NCBI RefSeq assembly: GCF_021730395.1
Contig: NC_069371.1
Coordinates: forward strand, 71,764,001-71,828,000
DNA from: Mercenaria mercenaria
Taxonomy: Eukaryota; Mollusca; Bivalvia; Venerida; Veneridae
Length of the DNA stretch: 64,000 bases
Reading direction: 5' to 3'
The notes under the pieces are model-generated. The model worked only from the letters and a program-made list of their open reading frames with translations. It was not told where the DNA came from and ran no database searches. How positions within the stretch are numbered: the stretch's first letter is position 1; each line of letters opens with the position of its first letter. Position numbers and translations under genes: made by a program. Shown here one piece after another: positions 1 through 11,960 of the stretch.

Positions 1-1729
1 TATCTTACACGAGTGAACACCAGAAGCAACAATTTCTCGAGTGGCATAGCCACGATATGGGTGTTTAAGAGTGAAAGATATTTTTTATCTTACATGTAAA
101 ACAAACATTTTTTTTATTTGATGTTTTGACTATTTACCTACTTTATAGTTTCTTACAAGTGAAAAATATATTTTGCTATTTTTACTGTGATGGTGCCAAA
201 TATATTTAATTCTAAAATTTTGATAATCAATCAAAAACATATAATAAATAACCGATGTCACCTACAATCAGTTACAATCAATTTGGTAGCAGGAAGTATT
301 TTGAACATGACAGAAAACCTTTCCTTAGATCAATATTATTTTTTCGACTACTCTCTTTAAGACCACTCTGAAGTTTTCTACGGTTCTTTGCGATGTCTAG
401 CCGTATTCTATCATCACCTTTTGTTTACTATCATTTCTCTTAGTATGTTAGTATGATAGACATATTATTGGCTAAGATATTGATATCTTACCTAACGGAA
501 ATTTTACATAAGGTATAAAAATCTTAGTTTAAGTTATACAGACATCGTTTTCGGAATGCCATATCAATTTTGCGTTATCATGTTAAAGAAAAACGCACCA
601 AACAACCGGAATTCAACTGCCAAATTTCTTTTAGAAGAAGTCCCTTTGTTTTTGATGATTTTTTGTCAACTCCTGACTAACGGTTATGGTAATTATGTTT
701 TGTAATGGAGGGCTCCCTTACAACGATTTTTAAGGGAAATTTGGTTCGATTTTTTTCCTGGTGTATCTAACACAAAATGGAGACAACTGTGTATGTCCGC
801 GGTCATGTTTTGAAATGATTGATGCTACTAACCAAAATATTCATGCCTTCTGAGAACTGTGTAGAGCACTATAAACTCACGATGTCATTATTTCAGTTTC
901 AGATAACTTATTTTAAACAGGACGTCTATTTTTCACATAAATTTTCTTTATCATTCCAAGGTTCAACTTAACCCCGTACCAAAAGACACCCTTGAATTCA
1001 GGTGAAATGGTGTATATTACACAAATCGTTCTCAACACTTTTTTTTATGAAAAGTAGCGGCTGATAAAAAATGTTATTATAATAAATACAAATACTTACG
1101 CGTAGTCAATAATATCCCAGGTGTCACGGAATACATTTTTTCAACTTGATTAGCAATAACTGAATATAGTACATACAACAGTGCTCTGAATAAAAAAAAA
1201 ATGACAGAAATTCCCCCAACTAGTTTACTTCAAAAACTTATCAGTTTGTAAATTTTACACTAGGAAGTTTAAAGTACCAACTAAGATAAAACTGGAAAGA
1301 AATATCTCCTAAGATAACAATAATGTGAGGTAAATATTGGACACTGAATTGAAGTATTTGTTTGTCCGTGGCAAAATACTGATAAGTTTCCAAGTGCCGA
1401 TCAATAAATCTACTATGAGTCAGATCCCGTATTACTTACAAAAGAAAATTATTTATTCAACTGTATCTTTAAAATCTGCAAATCATCCGTATTTAATAGA
1501 ACTTATCAGACAAAATAATCTGGTCGTCTATATTTGTGTTCAACTTGATACTAAGGGATTTAACTCCTGCCAACATTTAACTGATATTACATTCATTACT
1601 ACTTCCCTTTTTATTTCGTTGTACATTTATGTCGGTTATGACTGATGCCAGCTGCCACATACCTTTTCTAAACATGTTTTAAAGGAAAACTGAACATGCC
1701 AGAACATATTTCAACACCCGCATGGATGT

Positions 1730-1800
1730 GTGCAGGCCGATCATGATCTACACTGGTCGCAAAGGCAGAATCAATCGTGTCCGGCATGATAATGGTTAAT
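1730..1800 (+). mobile_element. partial copy of the TTAACCTTTAGCC inverted-repeat element
   Basis: The segment GATCATGATCTACACTGG followed by CGCAAAGGCAGAATCAATCG and a terminal GGTTAA matches the right half of the elements at 17046-17259 and 59161-59370. The left half is too diverged to recognise. Confidence 0.5.
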
Positions 1801-3892
1801 AACAGACCTTTTCACAGCTGAAAATAAACAGGAATTCATTTTTAACTCAGTTTACATAATTTATTATGGTAGAGTGACTTTCGACGAAATGAAAGAGTAC
1901 AAGACATTTTTTTTTTTCATGAAACTATATACACGGATAGATCGATCCCTATATGGAAAATAAGCTTGTCTTTCTATTATGTTAATTGCTATGGCAAATA
2001 CATGTAGTTTGCTATGAAAACAAATATCAAACTAGTATGACAAATAATAGATTCTGTGATAACTTCAGAAGTAAACATGGATTGTAGATAGGAAGAATAT
2101 ACAGATCACTTAATTTTGTCCCTTTAGTTGTCCATCTGTCCGCTTTTCCATGATTCTGAAGCCACTTTCAGGTAACACCGTTTAATATGTCTTTTTAACA
2201 TACACGTAATATATTTTATATGTGTTCCAATATTGTTAAACAGAATATGTTATGGTTGTCTATATGAGAAGAAAAAAAGAGAGAGAAAAATAAGAAAAGA
2301 ATTTTCATTCAATAAAAGATTGGATAATCTGCTTTCTTTTGTTTTAATTCTATGAAAATAAAAAAAGATTCCAGAGTTTAAAAGACAATAATATAGGCTT
2401 TGCAGTGTGACTTAATGCAAATAAATAAAATCATAGAAGTTTCCTTTTCTGACTGTATCAAATTTAAATAAAACATGTGGTAAGATTTTATGTATCCTAT
2501 AAAAGTTCGGGATTCTGTATAGTTAATTCATATTTAGGGCAATTTCTGTCTAAACTGAGATCTGACAATTGCTTTTCATTATTATCTGCTTATGCCTTCT
2601 ATACAGGGCATTGTGCATAATTATATGTCTTAACAAATATGCGCAAATTATTTTCACAGTGATGCCTGTTTAACAGTAGAATTCTTAAAACCTAGAAGAG
2701 ACGTTATTAGGACAGTTTTAATGTAAGGACGGACTGACAGACAGTCAGACAGAAAAGTAACTCTGCGACATTTTGAAACGATATGATTCAATGCTAATAA
2801 TTTTAAATGTGTCCGCAGTATCCATGACCGCGTTTATAAATTCTTTCAGTCAAATCAAAAGGGTTCTTGTCAGCAGTTCTTGTCAGCTGCTCCCTTTAGA
2901 ATTTTATGCAATTTTTGCTTTTCATTAAAGATTTAATGGCGTTATTCCAAATATTCTTCTATCGTGGTATGCTGGAAAGCAAAACATTGCAAGTTTGCGA
3001 ATTCAGACCATCCCTTATAAAATTTCGTTCACCTGAATCAAAAGTTTAGGATAAGCAGGTGGTTTACGTGTATGTCGATGGTCCATCCGCAATCTTTGTA
3101 AAACAACTCCTCCTCTAAAACTCCCGGTCAGATCAACACTAAACTTGGTCTGTAATATAGTACGTACGTTTGTAACAATTTAATTTCTAGATGCTACACA
3201 TTTGGTTCTCCTATCTACCATGTGGGCTTCAAACATCAAGGCAACGTACTTCCTTCTATGCGGTATAACGGCTTGGCCCTTTGACGGGACGGCAAATGCT
3301 AAAATTAGAAGAAAATATGGATATCAAGGAACTTGGTTAACAATATTCTTCAATGTTCTCTCTCAAGTTTATTCATTTGGTTTTGATTTGCACCTTTTTG
3401 GGGCCGAAAGAGCTTGAAATAGAATAACATTCAAACAAGTTCTTGTTGTGAACCACTTTACTGATCTTCAACAAACTTTGTCAACAGCATGCTTGTAAGA
3501 TTCTTCCTCAAGTACTTTTTCAAGTGGCTCTTGAATCAACCTTGATACGACTCCGTCTCATGAAACATTGTTTGATCTTCACCAAACCTGCCCTGAAACT
3601 TTCTTGTAAAGTTCTCTCACAAATATAATCAGATGGTTCCGCCGAACCGTTTTAGGAAACGTCATAGCTAATAACAGATAAAACATATAATGACTGATTC
3701 TCATGTGCTTTCATAAGATTATTCGAAAGATTCTAGTTGGCCCTTTTTAGAGTCCGCCGGAGCTAAACTTAGAAAAGAATAAACATCCTCGCTTAAGGAA
3801 TTGGACCCGTAATAGCGTACCTCTTTTTTGAAGAGTATTCAATTCCTACCATAACCTACTTTGACTCCAATTTTCAGGGGGGTGAGGGGGGG

Positions 3893-3918
3893 CGTAGGTT
3901 CAAGCCCCACTGGGACCA
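3893..3918 (+). mobile_element. tRNA-like B-box relic (SINE fragment)
   Basis: GTAGGTTCAAGCCCCACTGG followed by GACCA resembles the T-arm and 3' end of a tRNA (B box GGTTCAAGCCC). No matching A box or acceptor stem can be placed upstream in the G-rich sequence, so this is a fragment of a tRNA-derived repeat at best. Confidence 0.3.
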
Positions 3919-4846
3919 AATTTGTTTTCCATATTTTCTTTTTTTATAGTAAGCTTTTACTTCTTCCAAGACTTTTTATGGAATTATTGTACAAAAGTGG
4001 AACAGTTTCATTTTATAAGCGATTTCTTGCTGTTTACAGTGAATTTACCTCTGAATCAGGAGGGGTAGAGTTAGACATCTTTAAAAATACTGAGTTGCAT
4101 GCGGTAAAAGTTCTCTATTTTGCCTCCATTCTTTAGATTACATATTGCGGAAGAAATGCAGGTAGGTTTTACTTCTGCCCCAAGGTTATTTTTGAATGGA
4201 GTGAGCAAAATTCAAAGCAGACCCACAGGATTCGACCTTAATTTTTCAATGTTGGAGTAAGAATTCTGTCTCATTAAATCTGTTTACTTGAGACATCCTA
4301 GAAGAAAAATGATATTTACAGTTTTATTTTGTGTTTAATAATTGTTTGACAGTAGTTTGATGTTTGTTTTATTAAAATTAATGCTGTAATGAATTCTCTG
4401 CAGACGTTTTAGATAGTGGCCATCACATTGAAATTTGTCTCTCCTTGAGCTTAAGAAAATTCCATAAATTATACAAAATTTACAAAAAACGGCACGGTAA
4501 ATGTTGTTTAAAATTTGCAACACAGTGCGAAACATGGTCAACTTTAAGAATATACCAAGTAAGTGTCATTTTTAAACCTTACTATTAGGGGTCCAATATC
4601 TTAAGACTGTTCCAATAGTTATGCTTAGTCCCTTTTCGTGTCTGATAAGGCTGTCGGTAACATATTTTAAACGACTTCTTTTCATGAACCATTTGGTTGG
4701 TTATCACAAAGCTTCGACTTTAGCATCCTTGCAATGTCCTATCTCATGTTTGTTGAACTGGTTTTCGCGTTTCTTTAGGAGGAAAAAACATTCCAATTTG
4801 TCTTCTTATCGAGAACTGCTTATAAGACTATGATTAAACTTGATAT

Positions 4847-5083
4847 ATGCCATGCCATGCGAAAACCAACATAGTCGGTTTGCGAACAGCATGAATCCAG
4901 ACCAGCCTGTGCATCCACGCAGTCTGGTCAGGATCCATGCTGTTCGCTTTCAAAGACTCTTGCAATTAGAGAAACCGTTAGCGAACAGCATGGGTCCTGA
5001 CCAGACTGCGCGGGTGCTTAGACTGGTCTGGATACATGCTGGGCGCAAAGCCACTATGTTGGTTTTCTTATGGCGCGGCTCAT
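4847..5083. mobile_element. palindromic MITE, ~237-bp family, copy 1
   Basis: The left end has ...GCCATGCGAAAACCAACATAG and the right end has CTATGTTGGTTTTCTTATGG plus CGCGGCTCA, which are inverted repeats. The interior carries CAGCATG..ATCCAGACCAGCC and its complements, so the whole element can fold on itself. It has no coding capacity. The same family recurs at 6319, 23268 (half), 45368, 46063, 47073 and 63179. Confidence 0.85.
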
Positions 5084-5525
5084 ATGTAACATTCTTGTAC
5101 TGGATGTTTTCTCTCGAAGTTGTTGAAACTGTTCAGCTTGATCCGTTTCTGGAGTTATCAGAGCTAAAGATTTAAGTAACCTTTAAACATTTTTCTGGAA
5201 TGATTGATGTTATCTTCCATTTGACATATATTCATGGTGAAGCTACCACAACTTATGCGAACGACTTAGGGCCTCCCATAAACATTGTGCCACTAGATGT
5301 CAAGTAAAATAATCACTTGTTATAGAACTTTGAAACCATCATAAAAGTTAACTGATTGATTACTAAGTTAATGAATGAACAAGTGGTTGGTTTCAATGTT
5401 CATCAATAAGAACATTTTTATGCTGACTTTTACGGGTCAATAAAGCCAAGGTCAAATGTCAACAAGGCTTTGTGATACAACTCGTGGATTTATACATCAG
5501 CATATTTAAATATAACATACACTTG

Positions 5526-6115
5526 TTACATATGTGAACAAAAGCTGTATTCCAATATACTTAGGAGTGCATCTAAATTTCTTATGTCTTGAAATACATC
5601 ATCTCCAAGAATAAAGGTAAGCGCAGGATCCGATGATATTTCCACTAAATTAGTCGCATTGGCAGATAATCCTACACCAATAGTTACAACGAGATGACCA
5701 GAATCTTTAAGCTTTTTTGACTGACTCTTAACTAATGTCAAGTCTTCAACATTTCCCGATGAGAAAATGACGGCAACTTTTCTAGAATGCGGTCGCGTAC
5801 CCTTGATAACTGAAAATCCGTCTGATGACAAGTATTCTAGAATGCTTGACACATTTGAATTACTGTTCAACTTCATTCTAGTTTTAGTGTTGATCATTGA
5901 TATGAGTTCAGGTCCATTATCAAAGTGATTAAAGTCAGATATGGTTTGGTAATGTTCAGAAAAGGTTGTGTAACTGAACTGCACAGCATCTGCGCTAACA
6001 TTTGACTGTTTTATCAAGTACGCTACAGCCTGTATTTGTGTGTTGAAATTCTTTACCCCGATGGACGACGTGATATCCATTGCTATGGCAACATCAGCTA
6101 CTTCATTTGTGCAGT
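5526..6115 (-). CDS. gene A exon 5: VWA domain 2, degenerate MIDAS, stop
   Basis: A 590-bp terminal exon (DCTNEVADVAIAMDITSSIG.. to ..FCSHM and TAA). The third MIDAS position is lost (VIFSSG instead of LTDG), and DxTxS replaces DxSxS. The sequon N-A-T-N is shared in position with genes B (NITN), C and D (NMTN). The exon length, 590 bp, is identical in all four genes. Confidence 0.9.
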
Positions 6116-9100
6116 CTAAAATATGATAGAAATATTTTAGTACATTTCCATAGGAATATATCTTAATAATTGAAATTAATTACCGCAGTTTATTTCTTTA
6201 AATATATAAAATCGAGCAAGACAGCAGGATAAGATCTGATCATTCTGAATTAAAATCCCTCACATGGCCAAGAAGAACAAAATATTAGAACAAAATATTC
6301 CATCAGAAAAAATACATTTGAGCAGCGTCACGAGAAAACCAACATAGTGCGTTGGCGACCAGCATGGATCCAGACTAGCCTGCGCATCCGCGCAGTCTGG
6401 GACTCAGGTCCCATGCTGTTTCGCTTTCAAAGCCTCTTGCAATTAGAGAAACCGTTACTGAACAGCACTGATTCTGGCCAGACTGCGCGGATGCGCAGGC
6501 TGCTCTGGATCCATGCTGGTCGCAAACCACAATGTTGGATTTCTCATGGCGCGGCTCATTTAAAATATATAGCTCCTGTTCAAAATATGCATGTTAAATA
6601 TTGTAACAACCTGAACATCCAAACATAGTGTACTTCAGAAGATTCTGTAAAGCATCTGATGTATACATCGTAAACACGTGTTTCGGATACGTTGCTATTT
6701 CCAGTAATTCTTCGTGATTCACGGAACTTCCTACTGCTATCGCATAGATCTTGACACCGTTAGACTTCAAGTATGCAGCCTGAAGTATGGTATCAGTAGG
6801 GTCGGAAGAGTGTCCGTCAGTTAAAACAATAACATAATGCTCAACGGAACTTCTTGCACCAACTGCAGGATCAAACACGTTGTCATTTACCGTCTTCAAT
6901 GCTTTTCCAGTGAAACTTGGACCACCAACATTCACTTCAATAGCATCGACGGCAGCAGCTATTATGGTATTGTTATCTTGGTAATCACCGAGATAAAAGT
7001 GAACGACTGGTTCCAGTGAATATGTCACCACGCTGAACTGGTACCTGTAACTGTACGGACCAACGGGGAATTTGGAGGTGAAACTCTTTATAAAACTTTT
7101 CTGCTTCTCAAATGTTTCATTTCCTTCGCTCTCAGAAGTATCAACAACAAAAACTATGTCCGCATCTCTGTAGGGATAACATACATCTGAAATATTTTGA
7201 ATAGGAAAAAGAGGATCACACAGTAGTACGAGTAGTAAAGATATAACTTTATCTATAAACCGTTTACACCTCTTAATTATCTAACGTGCGCTGTTACTTC
7301 AATAAAACCGAAGAGGGGCATGGTAAAATAACTTTTTACACGTATTCATGAAGTCAGAAAATGTGTTTTATTGACGTCATTTAATTATCACTTAATTATT
7401 GCTTGTTACTAATAAAACATGTGAAAAGATCTTTTGGAAGCATAGAATGCAACCAAGCAACACAATGGAAGACTCGGTGTGACTGCGTCATTAGAGGTAA
7501 TGAAATGTGCAACATCGTCCATGCCCCCCTAGCTACTACGGCTTAGGCGGAGTTCTATTATATACTGACCAGCAAAAGAAACTATCCAGCGTGTATAACT
7601 GGTACATTTTGAAATAAAAAAAAAAAATTTTTTTTCAAATTTGAATTGTTTCTTCATACCAAAATTACACTTGAAGAACTTCACGTGATAAATTTTTAAA
7701 AATCAATCAACCGTGAAGTCAGTTGTCCCACAATAGCCATTTGAAAGGCTATATCTTCTGCGCGCCAGTTGCATTGTAACATCCCAATTGGGCGCTCGCG
7801 CTAAATTTGATTCAGTCGTGCGGTGCAACCAACAATATTTTTTAAACTTTATGTTGTGTTTCGAGTTAGTCAGTTATCAATATTTCCAATGACTATAAAA
7901 TTTCACAAAGAAAATTGTTTATTACAGGCGCACGTGAATTTCGTGCAAAACAGCTATTTTGGGACTACTGACTTCACGGTTGATTGATTTTTTAAAATTG
8001 TACACGTGAAGTTCTTCAAGTGTAATATGATATGAAAAAAACAAGTGATTTATTAATTAAAGTTTTTTAAATAAGAAATACCCCAGTTATAAAACTGGAT
8101 AGTTTCTTTTGCTGTTCAGTATAGTAGAAATGAATTTTCACCATTATCCAAAGAGACCAGAAAATATAACAACAATAAGTCAAAGTATGGGGAACAATAT
8201 TTAGTAATAGATAATAGGATTTCTCACCAATCTGTTCACAGTGTCTGCCTGTATACCCCGCCCAACACGAGCAGGTATATGTATAGCCGCTGTTGTAGCG
8301 GTTGCACGTTCCTCCGTTTTGACATGGGTCTCTAGCTGGAGATTCACAATCTGAAATAAATTTATAAAAACATATCGAAACAACTCAGACGTAATTTACT
8401 TCAAATAAAAGTATCCGGATACTATACATAGTATTATGTTACATGGGTAATAAAAAAATGTTATGAAACGTATAAATAATTGGCAACCTATGCTATTACT
8501 GTCAATAGTAATATCATATCATGTTACACTTTGCTATGTTAATGTATGTTCAATAATGCTCTCTTTACAATTCAATTAAAGCATAGGATGAATAATAATT
8601 TATGTTCGTATTTTTGAAAATTAAGCTTAAAATAAAACCAAATCTTACGTGTTTTTTTTTTCATTCTGACACTTACTAGTATATCAAAAGATTATTTAGT
8701 GACATGATTTATTCCGTGATTCAGAATTTGATGCGAAGTCTTACCATGTATTGGCACAAAAATCTATAAATCTATGTCGGTATACAATTTACAAAGCAAA
8801 GTTTTGTCGGTCATTTATACATGTACGTAAAATGTCTATTCATTGATAATGTATTATCGGATATATTCCTGCGACCTTCGGAAAAGAAACATCTGGGCGG
8901 GCTTGAACCAGCGAACCCTTACTTTAATGAAGATCAACCGAGCATGGGCCGGTAGACAGTTCTAACAATGTTTGCAAAAAGGATACGTCTGTTTTAAGCT
9001 GAGTAGAAAGAATGTTGCGTTCTTGTTGAACATGTTAAAAGGATATACTAAATGTCTCAAATACAAATTAACAGTCCGTGTCAACTTACTAAAACAATTT

Positions 9101-10242
9101 TTATCGAATTTAGATGAATAACTATCGGCATGTGGATTGTACCATGCACTTTAATACGTCATAGGCTCATCAAAAACTTTATCGTCTCGGGGATCGAACG
9201 AGCCGTCACGTTTTATTACTCTCACAAAAATCACAACTGCTAAATGTCCAAATGACATGCACGCTTTGTTATCCGCGATATATAAAAGTTGACCTTTTCA
9301 TAACAACAAAAAACTGCGAAAGAGTGTGTTGTTTTACAGTGTTTTCTATCTATTCCGGCCAAAAATAACTTGTGATAGGTATTTTGAAATACCTTTTAGA
9401 GCATTTACAGACTCGTCATGGATAATATTTGTCATTTACGGACATTGAATGATGTAGTTATTGACACAATGAATAATAAACTAAACAATTATGTTCATTT
9501 TAACGATAACGAATCATACACCCGCCGACTGTAAAATATTTTACCAAAAAAATGTATTCTGTTCGTAAAAGAACGTTTAACGTCTACGTCTGAAACCGAT
9601 TTGATGAAATACTTTGATGAACGTTGTCTTTGCGAGATATAACGTTTTTTATTTGGGTCTGCATATTATATTTTAATAATATAAACAAATAAATCTTACA
9701 GTGCGGTCCTCCGCCTTTGACAGCAAGAAAGTTAACAACACCTGAAAAGAAACAAAGTTTATACAAAGTTCGCTTGTACATGTTTAAGTATCTCATTAAA
9801 AATAGCATAAACTTTTTTTTTATTTATCTACCTTGTAATTCATTTTATCTCAGTATTAAACACATTGAACAAATTTAGTTAAGTAAATTTAAATGTGCAA
9901 TACATGTATTTCAAAATATTAACAATTACTATATATGGTTTATGTAAACATAAAATTAGCACCTTTAGGGTTTACTTGTACATAGTTCATATTTGTATAT
10001 CTGAAAAAAATGTGAAATGTGTACTATTACTAAAATACTTAAAGATTTGTTTTACAAAACGACTGAAATTCAGTAACAGTTATTGTATGACATATCTTAA
10101 CTTAAGTTATATACATTTAATAAGGATTTCCTATATTCGCAGTGAACATCAGATAAAATAATTCAGTGGAAGATTGCCATTGAATAATCAGAAAAAAATA
10201 ATTAAAACAAAACTTACCAATGTATAGGAATAGAGCCAACAT
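5526..10242 (-). CDS. gene A: secreted EGF-VWA-VWA protein (5 exons)
   Basis: Joining 10218-10242, 9700-9741, 8228-8350, 6611-7186 and 5526-6115 (read right to left) gives one open frame of about 451 aa. All introns are phase 1 with GT-AG ends. The order is signal peptide (MLALFLYI..), a short linker ending GGGPHY, one six-cysteine EGF domain, then two VWA domains. The first VWA has an intact MIDAS (DTSES, GPSFTG, LTDG). The second has DITSS and FSSG in place of TDG, so metal binding is probably lost. Each VWA is bracketed by cysteines (DVC...FGC; DC...FC), which suggests disulfide closure. The protein is predicted to be extracellular. The double VWA recalls the byssal proximal thread matrix protein of mussels; shell-matrix or immune roles are alternatives. 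It is the simplest member of the four-gene cluster. Confidence 0.85.
6319..6558. mobile_element. palindromic MITE copy 2, in gene A intron 4
   Basis: Same family as 4847-5083. TGAGC..GTCACGAGAAAACC on the left and GGTT..TCTCATGGCGCGGCTCA on the right form the inverted ends. It lies about 50 bp beyond the 5' splice site of VWA1 of gene A. Confidence 0.85.
6611..7186 (-). CDS. gene A exon 4: VWA domain 1, MIDAS intact
   Basis: A 576-bp phase 1-1 exon starting DVCYPYRDADIVFVVDTSES and ending KYTMFGCS. The MIDAS set is complete: DTSES, the Thr of GPSFTG, and the Asp of VLTDG. The whole domain is in one exon, the usual form of shuffled VWA modules. Confidence 0.9.
7561..8123. mobile_element. 563-bp terminal-inverted-repeat element in gene A intron 3
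   Basis: The left end TATACTGACCAGCAAAAGAA and the right end TTCTTTTGCTGTTCAGTATA are inverted repeats. Similarity continues inward through ..ACTTGAAGAACTTCACGTG and AATCAATCAACCGTGAAGTC on both arms, about 160 bp per arm. There is no coding frame inside. It is a non-autonomous DNA element; I cannot assign a superfamily. Confidence 0.8.
8228..8350 (-). CDS. gene A exon 3: EGF-like domain
   Basis: A 123-bp phase 1-1 exon with the cysteine pattern C-x7-C-x5-C-x10-C-x1-C-x8-C (YCESPARDPC.., ..TCSCWAGYTG..). C-QNGGT-C between cysteines 2 and 3 fits the O-fucosylation consensus C2-x4-(S/T)-C3. There is no calcium-binding DxDE motif. Confidence 0.85.
8879..8945 (-). mobile_element. decayed tRNA-derived repeat relic
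   Basis: On the minus strand GGTTCAAGCCCGCC resembles a B box, with a poor A-box-like stretch upstream. A second B-box-like string (GTTCGATCCCCGAG) lies near 9186-9205. Neither folds convincingly as a tRNA. Confidence 0.25.
9700..9741 (-). CDS. gene A exon 2: signal end and GGGPHY linker
   Basis: A 42-bp phase 1-1 exon between TTTTCAG and GTAAG. It completes the hydrophobic signal (..VVNFLAVK) and ends GGGPH plus a split Tyr codon. Gene B has a 42-bp counterpart at 41991-42032 and gene C a longer one ending RRVKRGGHY. Confidence 0.8.
10218..10242 (-). CDS. gene A exon 1: signal peptide start
   Basis: The ATG exon encodes M-L-A-L-F-L-Y-I plus one base of a Gly codon and is followed by GTAAGT. 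The matching exon of gene B (45103-45127) has exactly the same length and reads M-L-P-L-F-L-Y-V, which supports the start. The leaders just upstream are also alike (GGGAGTGAAATG here, GGGAATAAAATG in B). Confidence 0.8.
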
Positions 10243-11312
10243 TTCACTCCCTTCTTTGAAGACGTAAAAGTAGTAATGAACTATTTTAATCGATTCATCG
10301 GGAAACCACCGGGTACTGAAAAATGGCGTATCACCACAAATCAGTCTCACTGATCGATTGATTGCATACTGGATATGACAACCGATAAATGTAATTTTCC
10401 ACTCAATGCCTATTTTATTTATTTCAAGTATGTAACTTCCAATCATGCGTAATAAAATAAACCTCATATTTCAATATTATTTTTATAAAATCAGTATTCA
10501 TGTTTCCTTTAGATATATATCTTTAAGAAAGCTTCCATGATAAGTCTATGGCTTCTAATTTCAAGAATAACCGCTCAACTGATTTAGACCATTGTATGTA
10601 CCGATTTTAATAAAGTAAGGAACACATGTATCGACAGACGTTATCTGTGCAATATAGGGTAGGCGCGTTAAAAAATTCCGCTTAACGCTGTAATTCGAGT
10701 AATTCAGTGATTTTAAACATTAGCTATGTTTTCTTCAATTATTATTTGATTGATTAACTATATGTTCTTCCAAGGGTTAGTGAATTGGTATGTACTAATT
10801 GATAATCAATTCAGTCATGCCGCTTAGGAGCTAAATATAAAATAAAACAACAGTGTTATACCAACACAAAATAATTATGCAAACGATTTAACCAGGAGTC
10901 AATGAAGTAATAAAATAATTAGCTTATATCTTTATTTGTAAATGGTACCACATTGTATTACATGCAAGTGAACGCGTTCCGAAGAAGGAAAGTCCATTCT
11001 GCCGGTAATAATATGTAATAATGTATATGACCAAAAAAGGGAATAAAAAGTAATCGCAATGTTATTGGTGTGCAGAAAACATAACGTTTAATTTAACCCA
11101 GACAGGATTATATCAATTTTACAAATGAATTAATGAATGTAAATGTTTAACACGGCCGACATTTTATATCGGTGTGTTCATATGGACTTCAAATACTCCT
11201 ATTTTCGGTATGTTTGATAGAACTTGCAAAAGCTGTTTTATAGAAACATTTTCTTAGTTGTTACACGTTTTAGTTTAATATATTTAGGATAGTTTATTGC
11301 AGTATTTTTTTC

Positions 11313-11960
11313 TATTATCTCTGATCATGTAGGGCACTCAAGTGCTAAGTTGCTTCATCCGTCATATCTAATCAGGTAAGGCACTCACAATGTACCTTAA
11401 CATAATACGCCTATCATCTCTGATCATGTAAGGCACTCAAGTTGCAAGTTGCTTCACTTATCATCTCTGATCAAGTAATGTACGTTAACTTAATACGCCT
11501 ATCATCTCTTATCAGGTAAGGTACTAAAGTTGTAAGTTACTTCACTTATCATCTTTGGTAAGGCTCAAGTTGTAAGTTGCTTTACTTATCATCTCTGATC
11601 AGGTAAGACAAACGAATTGTAGGTTGTGTCACCTATCATATTTGATCAGGTAAGACACAAATTTAGGTTGCTTCATTTACAATCTCTAATCAGGTAAGGC
11701 TCACAAATTGTAGGTTGCTTCGCCCATCATCTCTGATCAGATAAGGCAAACAAAGTATAGGTTGCTTAACATATCATCTCTGATCAGGTCAGGCTCACAA
11801 ATTGTAGGTTGCTTCGCCCATCATCTCTGATCAGATAAGGCAAACAAAGTATAGGTTGCTTCATATATCATCTCTGATCAGGTAAGGCAAACAAATTGTA
11901 AGTTGCTTCAAAAATCATCTCTGATCTGGTTAGGCACACAAACTGTAGACTGCTTCACCA
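11313..11960. repeat. minisatellite, ~46-bp unit, ~14 copies
   Basis: TATCATCTCTGATCAGGTAA recurs about every 41-47 bp, followed by GGCACTCAAGTTG and TAAGTTGCTTCAC variants. Units near 11700-11880 (..GATAAGGCAAACAAAGTATAGG) form a higher-order duplication. It lies about 1.1 kb upstream of the gene A start codon. Confidence 0.85.

Larger units (their letters stand above)
1..5525. other. non-coding region downstream of gene A
   Basis: I see no supportable gene. Open frames here (for example 1337-1645) are short, lack known domains and lack flanking splice signals. The stretch holds a decayed short inverted-repeat element near 1730-1800, a tRNA-like B-box relic near 3893-3918 and one ~237-bp palindromic element at 4847-5083. 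The rest is AT-rich sequence with no structure I can name. Confidence 0.6.

Noticed and set aside
1337-1645. 102-codon plus-strand open frame
   Set aside because: No domain, no splice or promoter context, composition like surrounding AT-rich sequence.
4840-5175. Open frames with the motif HPRSLVRIHAVRF (also 6347, 45275, 63224)
   Set aside because: Produced by the GC-richer palindromic MITE; the similarity between sites is that of the repeat.
10117-10467. 116-codon minus-strand frame over gene A exon 1
   Set aside because: Runs through the splice donor in a different frame from the signal exon and shows no domain.
11313-11960. CRISPR-like array
   Set aside because: Eukaryotic context; units are continuous minisatellite repeats without distinct spacers.
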